NCBI GenBank assembly: GCA_016584495.1
Contig: WAID01000012.1
Location: forward strand, 124,001-188,000
Length of the DNA stretch: 64,000 nucleotides
Source: Celoporthe dispersa
Lineage: Eukaryota > Ascomycota > Sordariomycetes > Diaporthales > Cryphonectriaceae
Direction: 5' to 3'
Positions within the stretch are counted from its first letter, which is position 1, and every line of letters starts with the position of its first letter. Shown here piece after piece: positions 47,802 through 57,724 of this stretch. The notes beneath the pieces are model-generated. The model did no database searches and was not told where the DNA came from. It was given only the letters and a program-made list of their open reading frames with translations. The position numbers were made by a program, and so were the translations under genes.

Positions 47802-49150
47802 ATGTCGTGGGCAGGTAGGCTTGACCAACAACTCCAGCACCGATCGCTCTGTTTCCTTGGAGGGCCAGCAGCGCATCACGTACCGACGCGGCTGCTGACA
47901 CGTTGGTGATGCTTCAGGGTTCAAGAAGAATGTCAACCGCGCAACGACGCAGGTCATGATGAAGACCGGTACGTCCAGCGCTTATGGGGTGTGGTGTCTT
48001 TATGCTAGTGGTGTTGCCAGCTGACCGTTCCGCGACGAATACAGGTCACGTCGAGAAGACCAATGACCGCGACTACGAAGTCGAAGAACGGTACGATCAC
48101 ACTCGTCATCCCGCCCTGTCTCACACCAGAACGTAGTCCGCCCTCTGACAACATCTCACAGCCGTTTCCGTACCATGGAGACGGCGTCGTTAAGACTTCA
48201 GAAGGAGGCCAAGGGCTACCTAGACTCCCTCAGAGGTTCGTTGCCTCTCCGCCCCCCCCCCCCCTATCCTGCTTATGATCCCACGGTGCGCCGCTGACAT
48301 GGTACTGCCGCCCGCATTCAGCAATGACCGCCTCACAAATGCGCATCGCCGAGACTATCGATGCGTTCTACGGGGACGCAGGAGCCAAGGACGGTGTCAG
48401 CAGAAGTTACAAGCAGGCTGTCGAGGACCTGGACGCAGAGACCATAAAAGCCCTCGACGGGCCCTACCGGTAAGGGGCTCACGGATATGGTCGCATAGTA
48501 GGGAAGAGGAAGAGGAGGAGGAGGAGAGGAGGAAGAAGAAGAAGAATAAGAAGAAGAAGAGGAACGTTGGGTAGAGTGCTAACCGCTAACCGCTGCTCTC
48601 TGGTCAGGACCACTGTGCTGGAGCCCATCTCCAGATTCTGTGCCTACTTTCCCGACGTCAACGAATGTTTGTCTCGCCGTCCTGATACGCCCTTACGCCC
48701 TTCTCATACCACTCTCGTGGACCGCAAGCTGACAGTACTGCCCTACTCCCTGCAGGCATCAAGAAGCGCAGTCACAAGCTCCTCGACTACGACGCCCTCC
48801 GTGCCAAGGTCAAGCGCCTGGTGGACAAGCCCGACAAGGATGTCACCAAGCTCCCGCGCGCCGAGAAGGAACAGGACATGGCCAAGGCCGCCTACGAGCA
48901 GCTGAACGAGCAGCTGTGCACCGAGCTCCCCCAGCTCATCGACCTGCGCGTCCCCTACCTGGACCCCTCCTTCGAGGCCCTCGTCAAGATCCAGCTGCGC
49001 TTCTGCGCCGAGGCCTATAGCCGCATGGCCCAGGTCCAGCAGTATCTCGACGCCGAGACCAGAGACCAGTATGCCCAAGGTCACCTTGACGCCCGCGTCG
49101 AGCAGGTCCTACAGGAGATCCGCGAGCTGAGCATCAGTGGCACTGTTTGA
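47802..49150 (+). CDS. RVS161: BAR-domain protein Rvs161/Hob3, seven exons
   Basis: Amphiphysin-type N-BAR protein that curves membranes during endocytic scission and actin patch work; in yeast it pairs with Rvs167. Exons: 47802-47814, 47918-47968, 48045-48090, 48162-48235, 48322-48469, 48608-48666, 48756-49150, giving 261 residues. The first exon is 13 nt (MSWA). Joined protein reads MSWAGFKKNVNRATTQVMMK, then GHVEKTNDRDYEVEER, FRTMETASLRLQKEAKGYLD, MRIAETIDAFYGD and CIKKRSHKLLDYDALRAKVK, all standard for this family. No SH3 domain, which separates it from Rvs167. All six introns are GT-AG with consistent phase. Length equals the usual 260-265. Confidence 0.96.
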
Positions 49151-49637
49151 TCCTTTTTCTTCTTCCTTTTCTGTTTTATCACGGTACTTGGCATCTCATT
49201 GGTAAGGGTAGAGGGAGGGGAGAGGGGAAGAGAGAGAGAGAGAGAGAGAGGGTGGCCTTTTTTTTTCTGTTTGTTTTGTAAAACCATCATGGCCGGCGCT
49301 AGGGCTGGATTCACCTGATCTGCTTACCTCGAGCGCTGACAGACAAGTGACAACCGTATGAATAATGCTCTTCCTGATGTTTTGGCCCCACATTGGCGAT
49401 CACTGTGGAGCGATGACCTCTCTGACGTGCCTTGACCCTACCAGTTCAGCAGACTTAAGACAGTCTCGTCCACCGGCGGTGTCGAGTGTCGAGAAACGTG
49501 GCAGACAGGTCGGCTTCACCAGCACCTTGGTGCACTTCGCCATTGACCGCCTATAAATCTTTAGGCCTTGGGTCCGTCATGACTGCTTCGTACTCATCTA
49601 TTAATCATTCCATCAATAACTCGACACGCATATAGAT
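49151..49637. other. Convergent 3' flank
   Basis: Spacer between convergent genes, with an A/G dinucleotide run at about 49229-49250. No gene seen. Confidence 0.6.
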
Positions 49638-51193
49638 CTACAGAGAATCCACCCTCTGTGTGACGACTGTGGTCGTCTGGATCCCGGCCTCACATCCCCC
49701 GAGCTGTCCGTGGCCCGAGAGGGCCGAGTTGCGTTTGTCACGGCCTCCGGTCACATACACGTGGTACGCAGGCATCTCGATATCCCTCCTCATGGCCCCA
49801 GGACCGCCTGCATCCGTCTTCATGCCAGCCATATCCACATACCCATCGTGTTCGTACACCCCACTGTGCGCTATACCCTTGGTCGACGAGGTCTCCGCGT
49901 TCCTGGACCCGAACCTCTGTGTGCTCCTGCCCGTCAGGCCGTACCCGCGAGAGGGATGCCGCCGCCGCCGCTGCTGCTGGCGCCGCCGGTCGTCGACCTG
50001 AAGAGGCGTGGGAGGACCAACGCGATGAGGGGTTTCAGCGTCGGCAGGCAGGCAGCCAGCACACCGATGCAGAGCTCGAGGAGGGACCAGACAGCCGCGT
50101 CGGTGTTGTCCCAGGTCGGGTCCGAGGAGTCTGCGGCGGCCTTGAGGGTCGTGATGCGATAGACTGAGATGATGCAGGTTCTGTTCGATGTGGGTTAGCC
50201 CACGTCAAGTGCTCCAGGGGCAGAAGAATAAAGCAGAAATAAGAAGGAAGACTGACAAGAACCCGAGACAAAAGATGCCAGTCAACATGATCTTCTGCCT
50301 CTGCGGCAGACACAGGCTCCTGATGACGGGCAGGGGCATCGTGAAGACGAGTAGGTCGGTGAGGAGGTTGATGGCGGCCATGAAGTACCAGAGGGTGAGC
50401 TGGTCGACACACCTGCCTGGGACGCCGGTGTCCCAGAAGGCCTCGACCGGAACGCAGGAGAGAGGCAGGACGATGGACAAGGTTGTTGCCCAGAGGCCCT
50501 CGAAGATCAGACCGACGAGGGTCAGCTTCTGCATAAGGCGGTAGGTGAAGATGCGACGGAACTGAAGCAGGATGGATATCTTGACGATGCAGATCGCAAC
50601 GTTGTACAGGATTATCGAGGCGTAGAAAGACTTCCTGGTCACATTTTCTTTGGTGTCAGTACTTATTCATTCTCTTCTCCGGCCGGAACATCTCCACCTG
50701 CTATGAGTTCCTATGGAGGAATCTTTTTGTGTGTGTGTGAAAACAATCGAGTGCGAAGAGACGACGATTATTCACTGACATATAAGGCACGAGGTTTTCA
50801 GGAGGCATGACCCAAAAGTGACGTCCCATCCCGTAGGCGCTCTCTAAGCAAGATTAATTACCAAAGTCAGCGTCCCATTCCTCGAGGGCGTCTCTTGAGC
50901 CTAAAAGGTGCGGCTTGCCTATCTCCCTTGGGAAAAAAAAGAAAAAAAAAGAAAAAAGGAAAAGACAATTACTCACCAGTAAGAATGGCGGCGGCAGAAC
51001 CGAGGGTGAGGACCTGCGCAAAGGCCATGACGGCGTCGTCTGCGCCAAATGTGTCAAGAATGCGGACACGAGTAAAGACACGCAGCATAACCGCTATCGT
51101 AGAAAGCACGCAGGCGATGACGACAAGCGAGACAATATAACCTGTCTGGGACTCGCCATCTTTGGAATGATCCACCGCAGCAGTCGCGGCCAT
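49638..51193 (-). CDS. Rhodopsin-domain seven-helix protein, PTH11-like (one-base frame break)
   Basis: Member of the large fungal integral-membrane family (PF20684) that includes Pth11-type receptors; a sensing role is inferred, ligand unknown. Minus-strand exons 51193-50977, 50900-50862, 50843-50776, 50630-50257 and 50180-49638. Helix 1 is YIVSLVVIACVLSTIAVMLR; the RVFTRVRILDTFGADDAVM loop, YGMGRHFWVMPPENLVPY, FYASIILYNVAICIVKISIL, FIFEGL-type helix 4, RCVDQLTLWYFMAAINLLTD and the VYRITTLKAA turn follow in family order. The cytosolic tail breaks frame in the run at 49944-49946 (CCC on plus); one extra base restores GYGLTGRSTQRFGSRN and a 413-residue protein. Without it the protein stops after IPLAGTA, still after all seven helices. 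Exon 4 was joined at AGGAAG to keep phase. Confidence 0.85.
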
Positions 51194-53172
51194 CTTTCAC
51201 GGCAAGGAACGGGGTGTTCTGCCTCTGCGAGTCTTGGGGAGGAATCTGCACTGCTGTGTTTTTTTGCCCTCGCGAGGGCACTGTCACGAGTACGAGCTTA
51301 TAGTTGTGGTATGCTGAGAGGAGTGGACCAAAGCTGCTGGATCACAGCTCAAGAGCTTATCATGTTTTTTTTAGGGGGGGGGGGGTGTCCGTGATGTGCT
51401 GTAGAGGTGGTAATGACTGAGAGAAGGGGGGGAGGGAGGGAGGGAGGAATGAATATAAGGCAGAGTTCTAGGAACTAGACTATCGCCTGTACAGTATGTA
51501 GTGATTATTGGTCTCTGTTGATTGTGTAAACACCATGCAAGCCGGGACCTTGTTTCATTCATGAAACGGGGACGATGAGGACTCCGGAGAATATCCATAT
51601 CATGTAGAGTCATCTGGAAAGGGAAATGGATGAACCTCATGTATAACATATCATATTGGTACCATAGTACTTTCTCAACAATAACCCACCAGCGCGCACC
51701 CTCAACTACTGTACTTTGTCTCCAGCGAGGGGGGATTCAAGGGCAAGAGATGAAGTGATCAACGAAACAGGGATCCTGTCTCAGCTGAAGTCTGTCTGCC
51801 CCAAAATTATATTGCACTAGGCCATGCGGTGATGGAGCTCAGCCAGCGTGATCCGAATCCCGTGCTTGGGCTCTTGGGATGATGATGTTCCACGCCGGGG
51901 TGGTCCACATTACGTTCTTCTTGGCTTCAGAAAGCCCATGATCATCCCTGGGGGCTCGGAGAGAATGTTCCATTCGCGATTATCATCTCTTTCGCGCGAG
52001 GACAAGATACCCACCCCGCAGGGAGCTACTATTATAGTAGTATGGAGCAGAGAGGCATCCTCGGGTACCTAGTAGGATAACATACATATGTGTCCCCCTC
52101 CCTCATTTTCGTCGTAATCGGTCAGAGGGCAGACACGGACATGAAGAAGAGTGTGTGCTTTGACTGGTAACGAGACGCGTGGCAAGGACATTCTGGTCCT
52201 CACTAGCACCGCTTCAGTGTGCAGCATTGTAGTTACCAACCATGTTAATTACTTATTACCTTGGGACGACATGTCGGTCCCGGCTCGATTCCGCTCTTGT
52301 CAGTTTAGCCCCTTGGGCTGTGATCCATGCCTAACAGGGCTCCAACGAAAATCTGAGCAAATAGCGGAACCTACAGTGGAATGGTGCAGAGAAGATCATC
52401 GCCACAGGGCAGTTGGTAGCCCCGGTCTTAGGCCGTAGTCGCGACGATCCTGCCGCAACTCTATGCTGTCAAAAAAAAAAAAAAAAAAAGGGGGGGGTTC
52501 ATATGTACTATGTAGACCATGAGGGGAGGACAAGGTTGGCTTTGGACCGCGGGCCGTGGAGGCGAGTGCTGCTACCTGGCCACCACGTGTACGGCGACGT
52601 AAGATGGGCATCGCTCACGGGGCAGCCGAGTTCCTCAGGGCTGAAGGTGGGCTCCAGAGAAGCCCCCATCGACGAGCCCGCTTCGTCTTCTTCTTCTTCT
52701 TCGTGATGCTGTGGACTGTGCGGTGACGCTAACTGTGGTCTCCTAAACTATTACTACTTAGGTATCATATGTAGGACTGCGCAGGAATTATTGCTATGGG
52801 TTCGTAATGAACAGTCGCGAGACCCCCTTGTCGCGAACCAGGAACAGAACGAGCCGGACCATGTTCCCTGCCGGGTGAATAGGCCAAGTGCTGTGGTCGA
52901 TGACAGTCCTGGCGATCAAAAAGCTTGGAGGTAGATTCTAGACCATGGCGAGGTTGATTCAACCTGCCATCTTGAGGCTGGCCAAACGGTCTCAAAAGTA
53001 CCGCGGGTTGGAATCCGCGGATCGCAAGTTAAAACCTTTGGAGAAATAATCACCACAATCCTTGAGCCATCGCTGTTCGATGTAATGGAAGTTTGGTTGC
53101 CAAGCAATTGCTCGGCGGCGGGGGTAGGGGGAGCCGGGGGACCTGCGCCCGGTAAAGTATATTTAATAAAGT
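51194..53172. other. Gene-poor accessory region
   Basis: About 2 kb without a supported gene. It holds a T8-A-G12 junction at 51365-51385, an A19-G8 junction at 52471-52497, a GA-rich patch at 51420-51450 and a CCGCGG inverted pair around 53000-53020. No protein-like frame. Confidence 0.5.
52471..52497. repeat. A19-G8 homopolymer junction
   Basis: Nineteen As followed at once by eight Gs. A similar T8-A-G12 junction occurs at 51365-51385 and T10-G9 at about 10610. Confidence 0.95.
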
Positions 53173-53793
53173 TTATCGTGTATCGTGGTTGGATCGATCC
53201 ACTTCACAGCACCATGCCACTGGTACTGCTTGAGTCGTATGATCTCGGCCGAACAGTACTAGCAAGAAGGAGAGAAAAAAGAAGGTCGAGGATCAACATC
53301 TTCTGGCAAGGAGCGTGAGCTCAGCTCACAGGACACACACCCGATGATTCGGTCCAAAAAGACCACAATGCTCAGGGCAATGGCCAGGAATGGGAGCTGA
53401 CGTATTTTTAAGGGGTCAGGATCTGGGAACATGAGTCGGCGTGTGACATCGGGCTTATGGTCTACTGCACAGGCAAGGAAGAAGCAGACTACTGCAGCAG
53501 TAATTATTCTGTACTTGAGACCGCCATCTCCCACCCCTTCCTCCCTCACCACGGGGAAGTGTGTTCGTGCTCTGCTTACACGAAAACGCCCGCATGCTAG
53601 CCATTACTGTATAGTACCCCGAGTTCGCAAAACATTCGGTTCTCGCCCGCCTCCAGACTCCTGGTGTCCGGCTCAGGGTTCTGTGGCATGCTTCCAGCGG
53701 CTGTAATAGCGCAAACCATAAAGAACAAGGGGCCTGGATCCCAAACGAACCGGTCAGGGAATTCCTCCGGCTTTGCAGTAGCCGGCTGTCCAC
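53173..53793 (-). pseudogene. Possible small membrane-protein gene or relic
   Basis: Unrecognised. On the minus strand a frame about 53793-53610 gives KPEEFPDRFVWDPGPLFFMV and DTRSLEAGENRMFCELG. An exon from 53508 to 53330 gives IITAAVVCFFLACAVDHKPD and KIRQLPFLAIALSIVVFLDR, two clear hydrophobic helices. A 71-bp intron (donor GTGAGC, acceptor TTGCTAG) leads to a last exon ending at TAA 53175-53173, with TTATTAAATATA just downstream as a possible poly-A signal. The first junction is one base out of phase unless the GGGG run near 53617 is read as GGG. No start codon was fixed. It may be a real small gene with a consensus error, or a decayed one. Confidence 0.4.
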
Positions 53794-54778
53794 GTGCATT
53801 TCGACTTACCTCGACCGAGGATCAGAGAAAGGATGAGAGGTCACTAAGCAGCTCTCGACTCCTCCGGCACATTGACGATGTGATAATATTTACTGAAACT
53901 GCGAGCCGTTGTGCGCGGGGCCAGGGCGTAACGACGGGTAACTATCAGAACATAACGCGAGGAGGGAGGGGACGGCCAATAGATATGAAGAAAGTTCGAT
54001 AATAAGATAAAACAACATGATTCTAATGAGATTTAATCAGAAAATGAAGATTAGTTTGAAACCAAAGGTTATAATCTCCAGGGTTTCAAACCCAAATCCA
54101 AAATCGTCTCCCCCCCCCCTTTCCTCTTCTTCCATCCTCCTTCACCTTCCGCCCTCTGTCACCGAGAGAAACATAAGACCAAATCAAAATCCTAAAAGCA
54201 AACGCGGAGAATATATATCATTACAGAAAGGTGTACTGCAAAGTTCGGACCGTTTCCCTCAAAACATACTTTAACGCCACCAGAACAGCCCGGTTGGACT
54301 AATATACTTTAAACGTCTGACACTTCTCCGGCGCAACGTGTCATCCCTTGTAGTAGCCTTAGCGACGGGATTCTTACAGATCGAGTGCGTGATGGGTACC
54401 CATTGGAATGTCTAGTCTCTCGGAGGAGGTTGAGATGCAATTAATAATCCAAGAGCGGTGATGCGTCATACAGCCAGCAGTGGCCTCCAGACTATAGACA
54501 GTCTCAAATTTAAGAATTCATGATAGAAGTTTAATAACCCGCATGACCATGGCAGTTTATCCAGTGAGATTCAGACAATACGAAATGTGTGTGTGCGTCG
54601 GGAAAATCGCCTGCGCCGAGAACAAGCTTTGGGAACTCGTTGCGAATAATTATGCATATCGACACAGACAGCAGGGGCTACTGACATTGGATGAAAAAAG
54701 TAGTACTGCAGGGACCACTGATTGCTCATGTGATGCATGCTGATTGATAGCAGAGGCGGCAACAGACATGGTTTGGTT
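53794..54778. other. AT-rich intergenic
   Basis: AT-rich from 53990 with a C9 run near 54110-54119. No gene seen; a strong donor-like GTAAGT on the minus strand near 53803 may belong to the membrane-protein relic to the left. Confidence 0.5.
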
Positions 54779-55594
54779 TCAGATGAATAACTTGGCCGTC
54801 CACGTGATGGCATTCCGGATTGTTCCCATGAAGTAAGGGTCTCTGTATGCATCATCAAAGTGACCCAGAGCAGTGTAGAACGACCGCGAGCCCCGACGGT
54901 CCTGACACCAGGCGATAGGGTGGTCTTCACCCATCGTGCCCCCCTGGTAGGTCGCCTCCTTGACAGTCAACAAGATACGAGCCCCAGCGGCTCTCGGGTT
55001 GGCTTTGAAATTGTACCACTCGTCGAACCACTCAAATTGAGTGACATTGTCCCTAGACATAATATTCCTCTCGGTCGGTACCATCCTCTGCACTGCTGAT
55101 CCGGGCGCGGTGGTTCCTGAGAGGATGGGGTGACTGGGCTCCTCAACCACCACCGTCCCCGTCTGTGGCTCAGGGTGGTCCGCGAAGACAGCCCCGATCA
55201 GGCTGCCGTAGAACCTGGAGGAGGGAAGGCCAGCCGACGCACAATGAATGCCGACGACCCCACCTCCGCCTTGGACGAACCCCTCCAGGGCGCTCAGCTG
55301 GGCACTGTTGTCGAGGAACTCGCCTGAAGACTGGAGGAAGACTATGACGCGGTATAGTGCCAGTGTCGATGGATTAAAGACGATCGCGTCTTCGGTGGCA
55401 TGTACGCTGAAGGGGATGAGCTCGCCCTCCGAGGCCCTGGCGAGTTCTTCCACTGCCAGGATGCCTGCCGAGATGGAGGAATGACGATATCCCTCGGTTT
55501 TGCTGAAAACGAGAACGTTGAAGGTCGATGCTGAGTGTAGGGGGACACTGGGCATTTCTGGTGGCCCCGTCCGGGCATGGTCTTGCTGTGCCAT
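54779..55594 (-). CDS. ThuA-like domain protein
   Basis: Glutamine-amidotransferase-like fold of the ThuA (PF06283) family, linked in bacteria to trehalose or related sugar use; role in fungi is unknown. Single exon of 271 codons, normal for a lone domain. Visible family features are FNVLVFSKTEGYRHSSI at the N-terminal strand, LYRVIVFLQSSGEFLD, LEGFVQGGGGVVGIHCAS, FADHPEPQTGTVVVE, HPILSG, DEWYNF, DHPIAWCQD and SFYTALGHFDDAYRDPYFM. No signal peptide, so probably cytosolic. It lies head-to-tail with the alpha/beta-hydrolase and the propeller dehydrogenase, all on the minus strand; joint function in sugar metabolism is only a guess. Confidence 0.92.
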   Translation of the reverse strand: MAQQDHARTGPPEMPSVPLHSASTFNVLVFSKTEGYRHSSISAGILAVEELARASEGELIPFSVHATEDAIVFNPSTLALYRVIVFLQSSGEFLDNSAQLSALEGFVQGGGGVVGIHCASAGLPSSRFYGSLIGAVFADHPEPQTGTVVVEEPSHPILSGTTAPGSAVQRMVPTERNIMSRDNVTQFEWFDEWYNFKANPRAAGARILLTVKEATYQGGTMGEDHPIAWCQDRRGSRSFYTALGHFDDAYRDPYFMGTIRNAITWTAKLFI

Positions 55595-56191
55595 TTCTCG
55601 ATGCGCAGGTGTGATTCAGCGGGTCTTGGGGGGCTTCTTGCGAGGAGGACGGCGTCCAGTTATAACACTCCGGCCTCAAGACCGCTGCCCTTGGTGGTTT
55701 GGTGCTGACTTGTGTTAAGCTTAACGCGCACCACCTCTAACAACAGCCCTTTACTTAGCAATTGAGAAGACATCATCACATGGCCTACTCAACGTCATAA
55801 CAAGGAGTAGCTAGCGCATGCCAAAGGTGGGTATTCTGGGCCTGTCGTTGTCATCTAAGCGGGTCGTTGTCGTCGATCCCATATGTGACTCTCGATCTTG
55901 ACATTGGGAGGGAATGAAACTACTTTTCATGAGCATCCCGGTAAGGTGATCCAATCGTGTGTCCTTTGATTGTGCACGATAATGTGTGTGTGTGTTTAAT
56001 CACTTATATATAACTACTGATAGCCAAATTCCAGACCACGTACAAAAGTTATGTACTAAGTACTTGATCGCATATGTCCAAATTGGGTAATTAACACACT
56101 ACGACTCTAAAAAATAAAAATAACAGCCGAGCAACCAACCAGAAAGAAGGAGAAAAAAAGCCAAAAACTCAAAGACAAACATACCTTTCCA
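55595..56191. other. Intergenic, no gene seen
   Basis: Promoter side of the ThuA-like gene and 3' flank of the hydrolase; AT-rich, with a (GT)6 run near 55984-55996. Confidence 0.6.
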
Positions 56192-57651
56192 TCATGAAGA
56201 AGCACGCTTGCCTGTGAAGTGAATGGTCGGGAGCAGCGGCGTCTTGGCTGTCCCGGTCATCGAGTCCCCGTCGACCTGTGCCTTATAGCTGACCTTGACC
56301 TTGACCGGCTTCTTGAGCGAGGCACGGAAGAAGACGGACGAGCCATCTATGGTACCTTCTGTGATCTCGTTTCTTCCCTCCCCGCCGTCCAGGGCCCCTG
56401 ACAGCTGATTCCCATCTGACACGAGCGTCAGCGTGACCGACTGTTTCCCGATGGGAGTCTGTACGGACAGGTTCCAGAGCCCATCCACCTTGACGGTCGG
56501 AGGCGCCGCCGTCTCCAGGCTGGCTGGCTCGTACTTCTCCCTCGCCGTCGCTGTCCTCCTTCTTGGGCAGCTGATCCTCTGTCGGCTTGAGCGCCTTTCC
56601 CAGGCCCTTCTCGGCCAGCCAGTCCGTCACGGTCGTCACATAGCAGATCGGGTCGGCCTCGTGCATTGAGTGAGGCATCTTGGGGAACGACTGGTAGGTG
56701 AACGAGTTGCCTGCGCCCTCGACCAGCTGCTGCACGTACTGGACCTGCGTGTCCGACAGCGCGCCCACCAGGTTCCCAGAGCCGGTGTCGACGCGGCGGA
56801 AGTGGTGGGTGAACAGGACGGGCACTTTTACGTGCTTGAGCATGTTCTCGTGGTCGCAGGTCAGAGCCACGCGGCCGTTCCAGAAGGCATCACCCCACTC
56901 GGGATCATACTCCTTCAGCTCGGGCGCAGGGCCCATAAAGGGCGCCGTCTTGGTGTCGGCCATGATGCCGGTCAGCGCCTTTGCGATCCACGAGGGCAGC
57001 TCGTGGGCCATGGCCTGCACCATGCCGTCCTCGTTGCCTATCGACCACTGTGGGCCGAGCCACTTGCTCCAGACCCTGAACAGCGGCCCTGCGATGGTCT
57101 GCCGCACCGACTGGCCGACTGCCGGCGTGAGCTCCGACGCGAAGAGGGGTGGGTCCTCGTACACGGCGGCGACGACCTGGCCTGGCTTGGCAAAGGCAGA
57201 CATCCAGGCGCTCATGACGCCGCCTGACGAGAGCCCGCTGACGATGACGGGCCGCTTGACGACGAGGTCGAGGAAGCGCACCAGGTCGTTGCCAAAGTTG
57301 TCGAGGCTGTAGCGGCCGGGCGTCCAGGTCGACCGGCCCTGCCCTCGAAGGTCGACGGCGTAGACATGGTACGACTCGGACAGGAGGCGCATGGCACTCT
57401 CGTAGCCCCACCACGACTCTGTCTGGCCTGGGATGAGGAGCATGGCCGGGTTCTCCTCGGATCCGGCCACGGCGTAGTTCATACGGACCTCTCCCAGGTC
57501 GACAGTATGCTCCCTCGAAGCCGTGGGGCTTAAACAGGGTCTCGTGGTCGGATGCCTCCAGATATTTACCGCGCGGGTCATCGTGCGAGAACTGCTCGAG
57601 CTGTTGGAGACGTGCGCCCAGGCCCACGGGTGCCGGATTGTGTTCACCCAT
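56192..57651 (-). CDS. Alpha/beta-hydrolase with C-terminal beta-rich domain (two one-base frame breaks)
   Basis: Predicted soluble serine hydrolase; substrate unknown. The first 30 residues precede EHTVDLGEVRMNYAVAG and the core: LLIPGQTESWWGYESAM, YAVDLRGQGRSTWTPGRYS, nucleophile elbow VSGLSSGGVMSAW, and the late histidine in FPKMPHSMHEADP. A second domain of about 95 residues follows an acidic linker: DGLWNLSVQTPIGKQSVTLT and TGTAKTPLLPTIHFTGKR, a repeat-strand pattern seen in bacterial proteins. The frame breaks at 57512-57514 and 56539-56541, both CCC on plus inside the same hexamer context CTCCCT. Removing one base at each gives 485 residues in one uninterrupted frame. No introns. Together with the bacterial-looking tail domain, this makes transfer from bacteria possible but unproven. 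Confidence 0.82.
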
Positions 57652-57665
57652 GGTTTGCTATCTTC

Positions 57666-57668
57666 TGT

Positions 57669-57723
<55 letters not shown>

Positions 57724-57724
57724 T
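57666..57724. repeat. (GT)n microsatellite upstream of hydrolase gene
   Basis: About 59 bp of GT repeats with two single-base interruptions, 15 bp before the hydrolase start; CA on that gene's sense strand, so probably in its leader. Confidence 0.95.

Noticed and set aside
53000..53022. Second tRNA-like arm (ccgcgg, ggttggaat, ccgcgg)
   Set aside because: Only an inverted repeat; the loop lacks TTC and no other arms are present.
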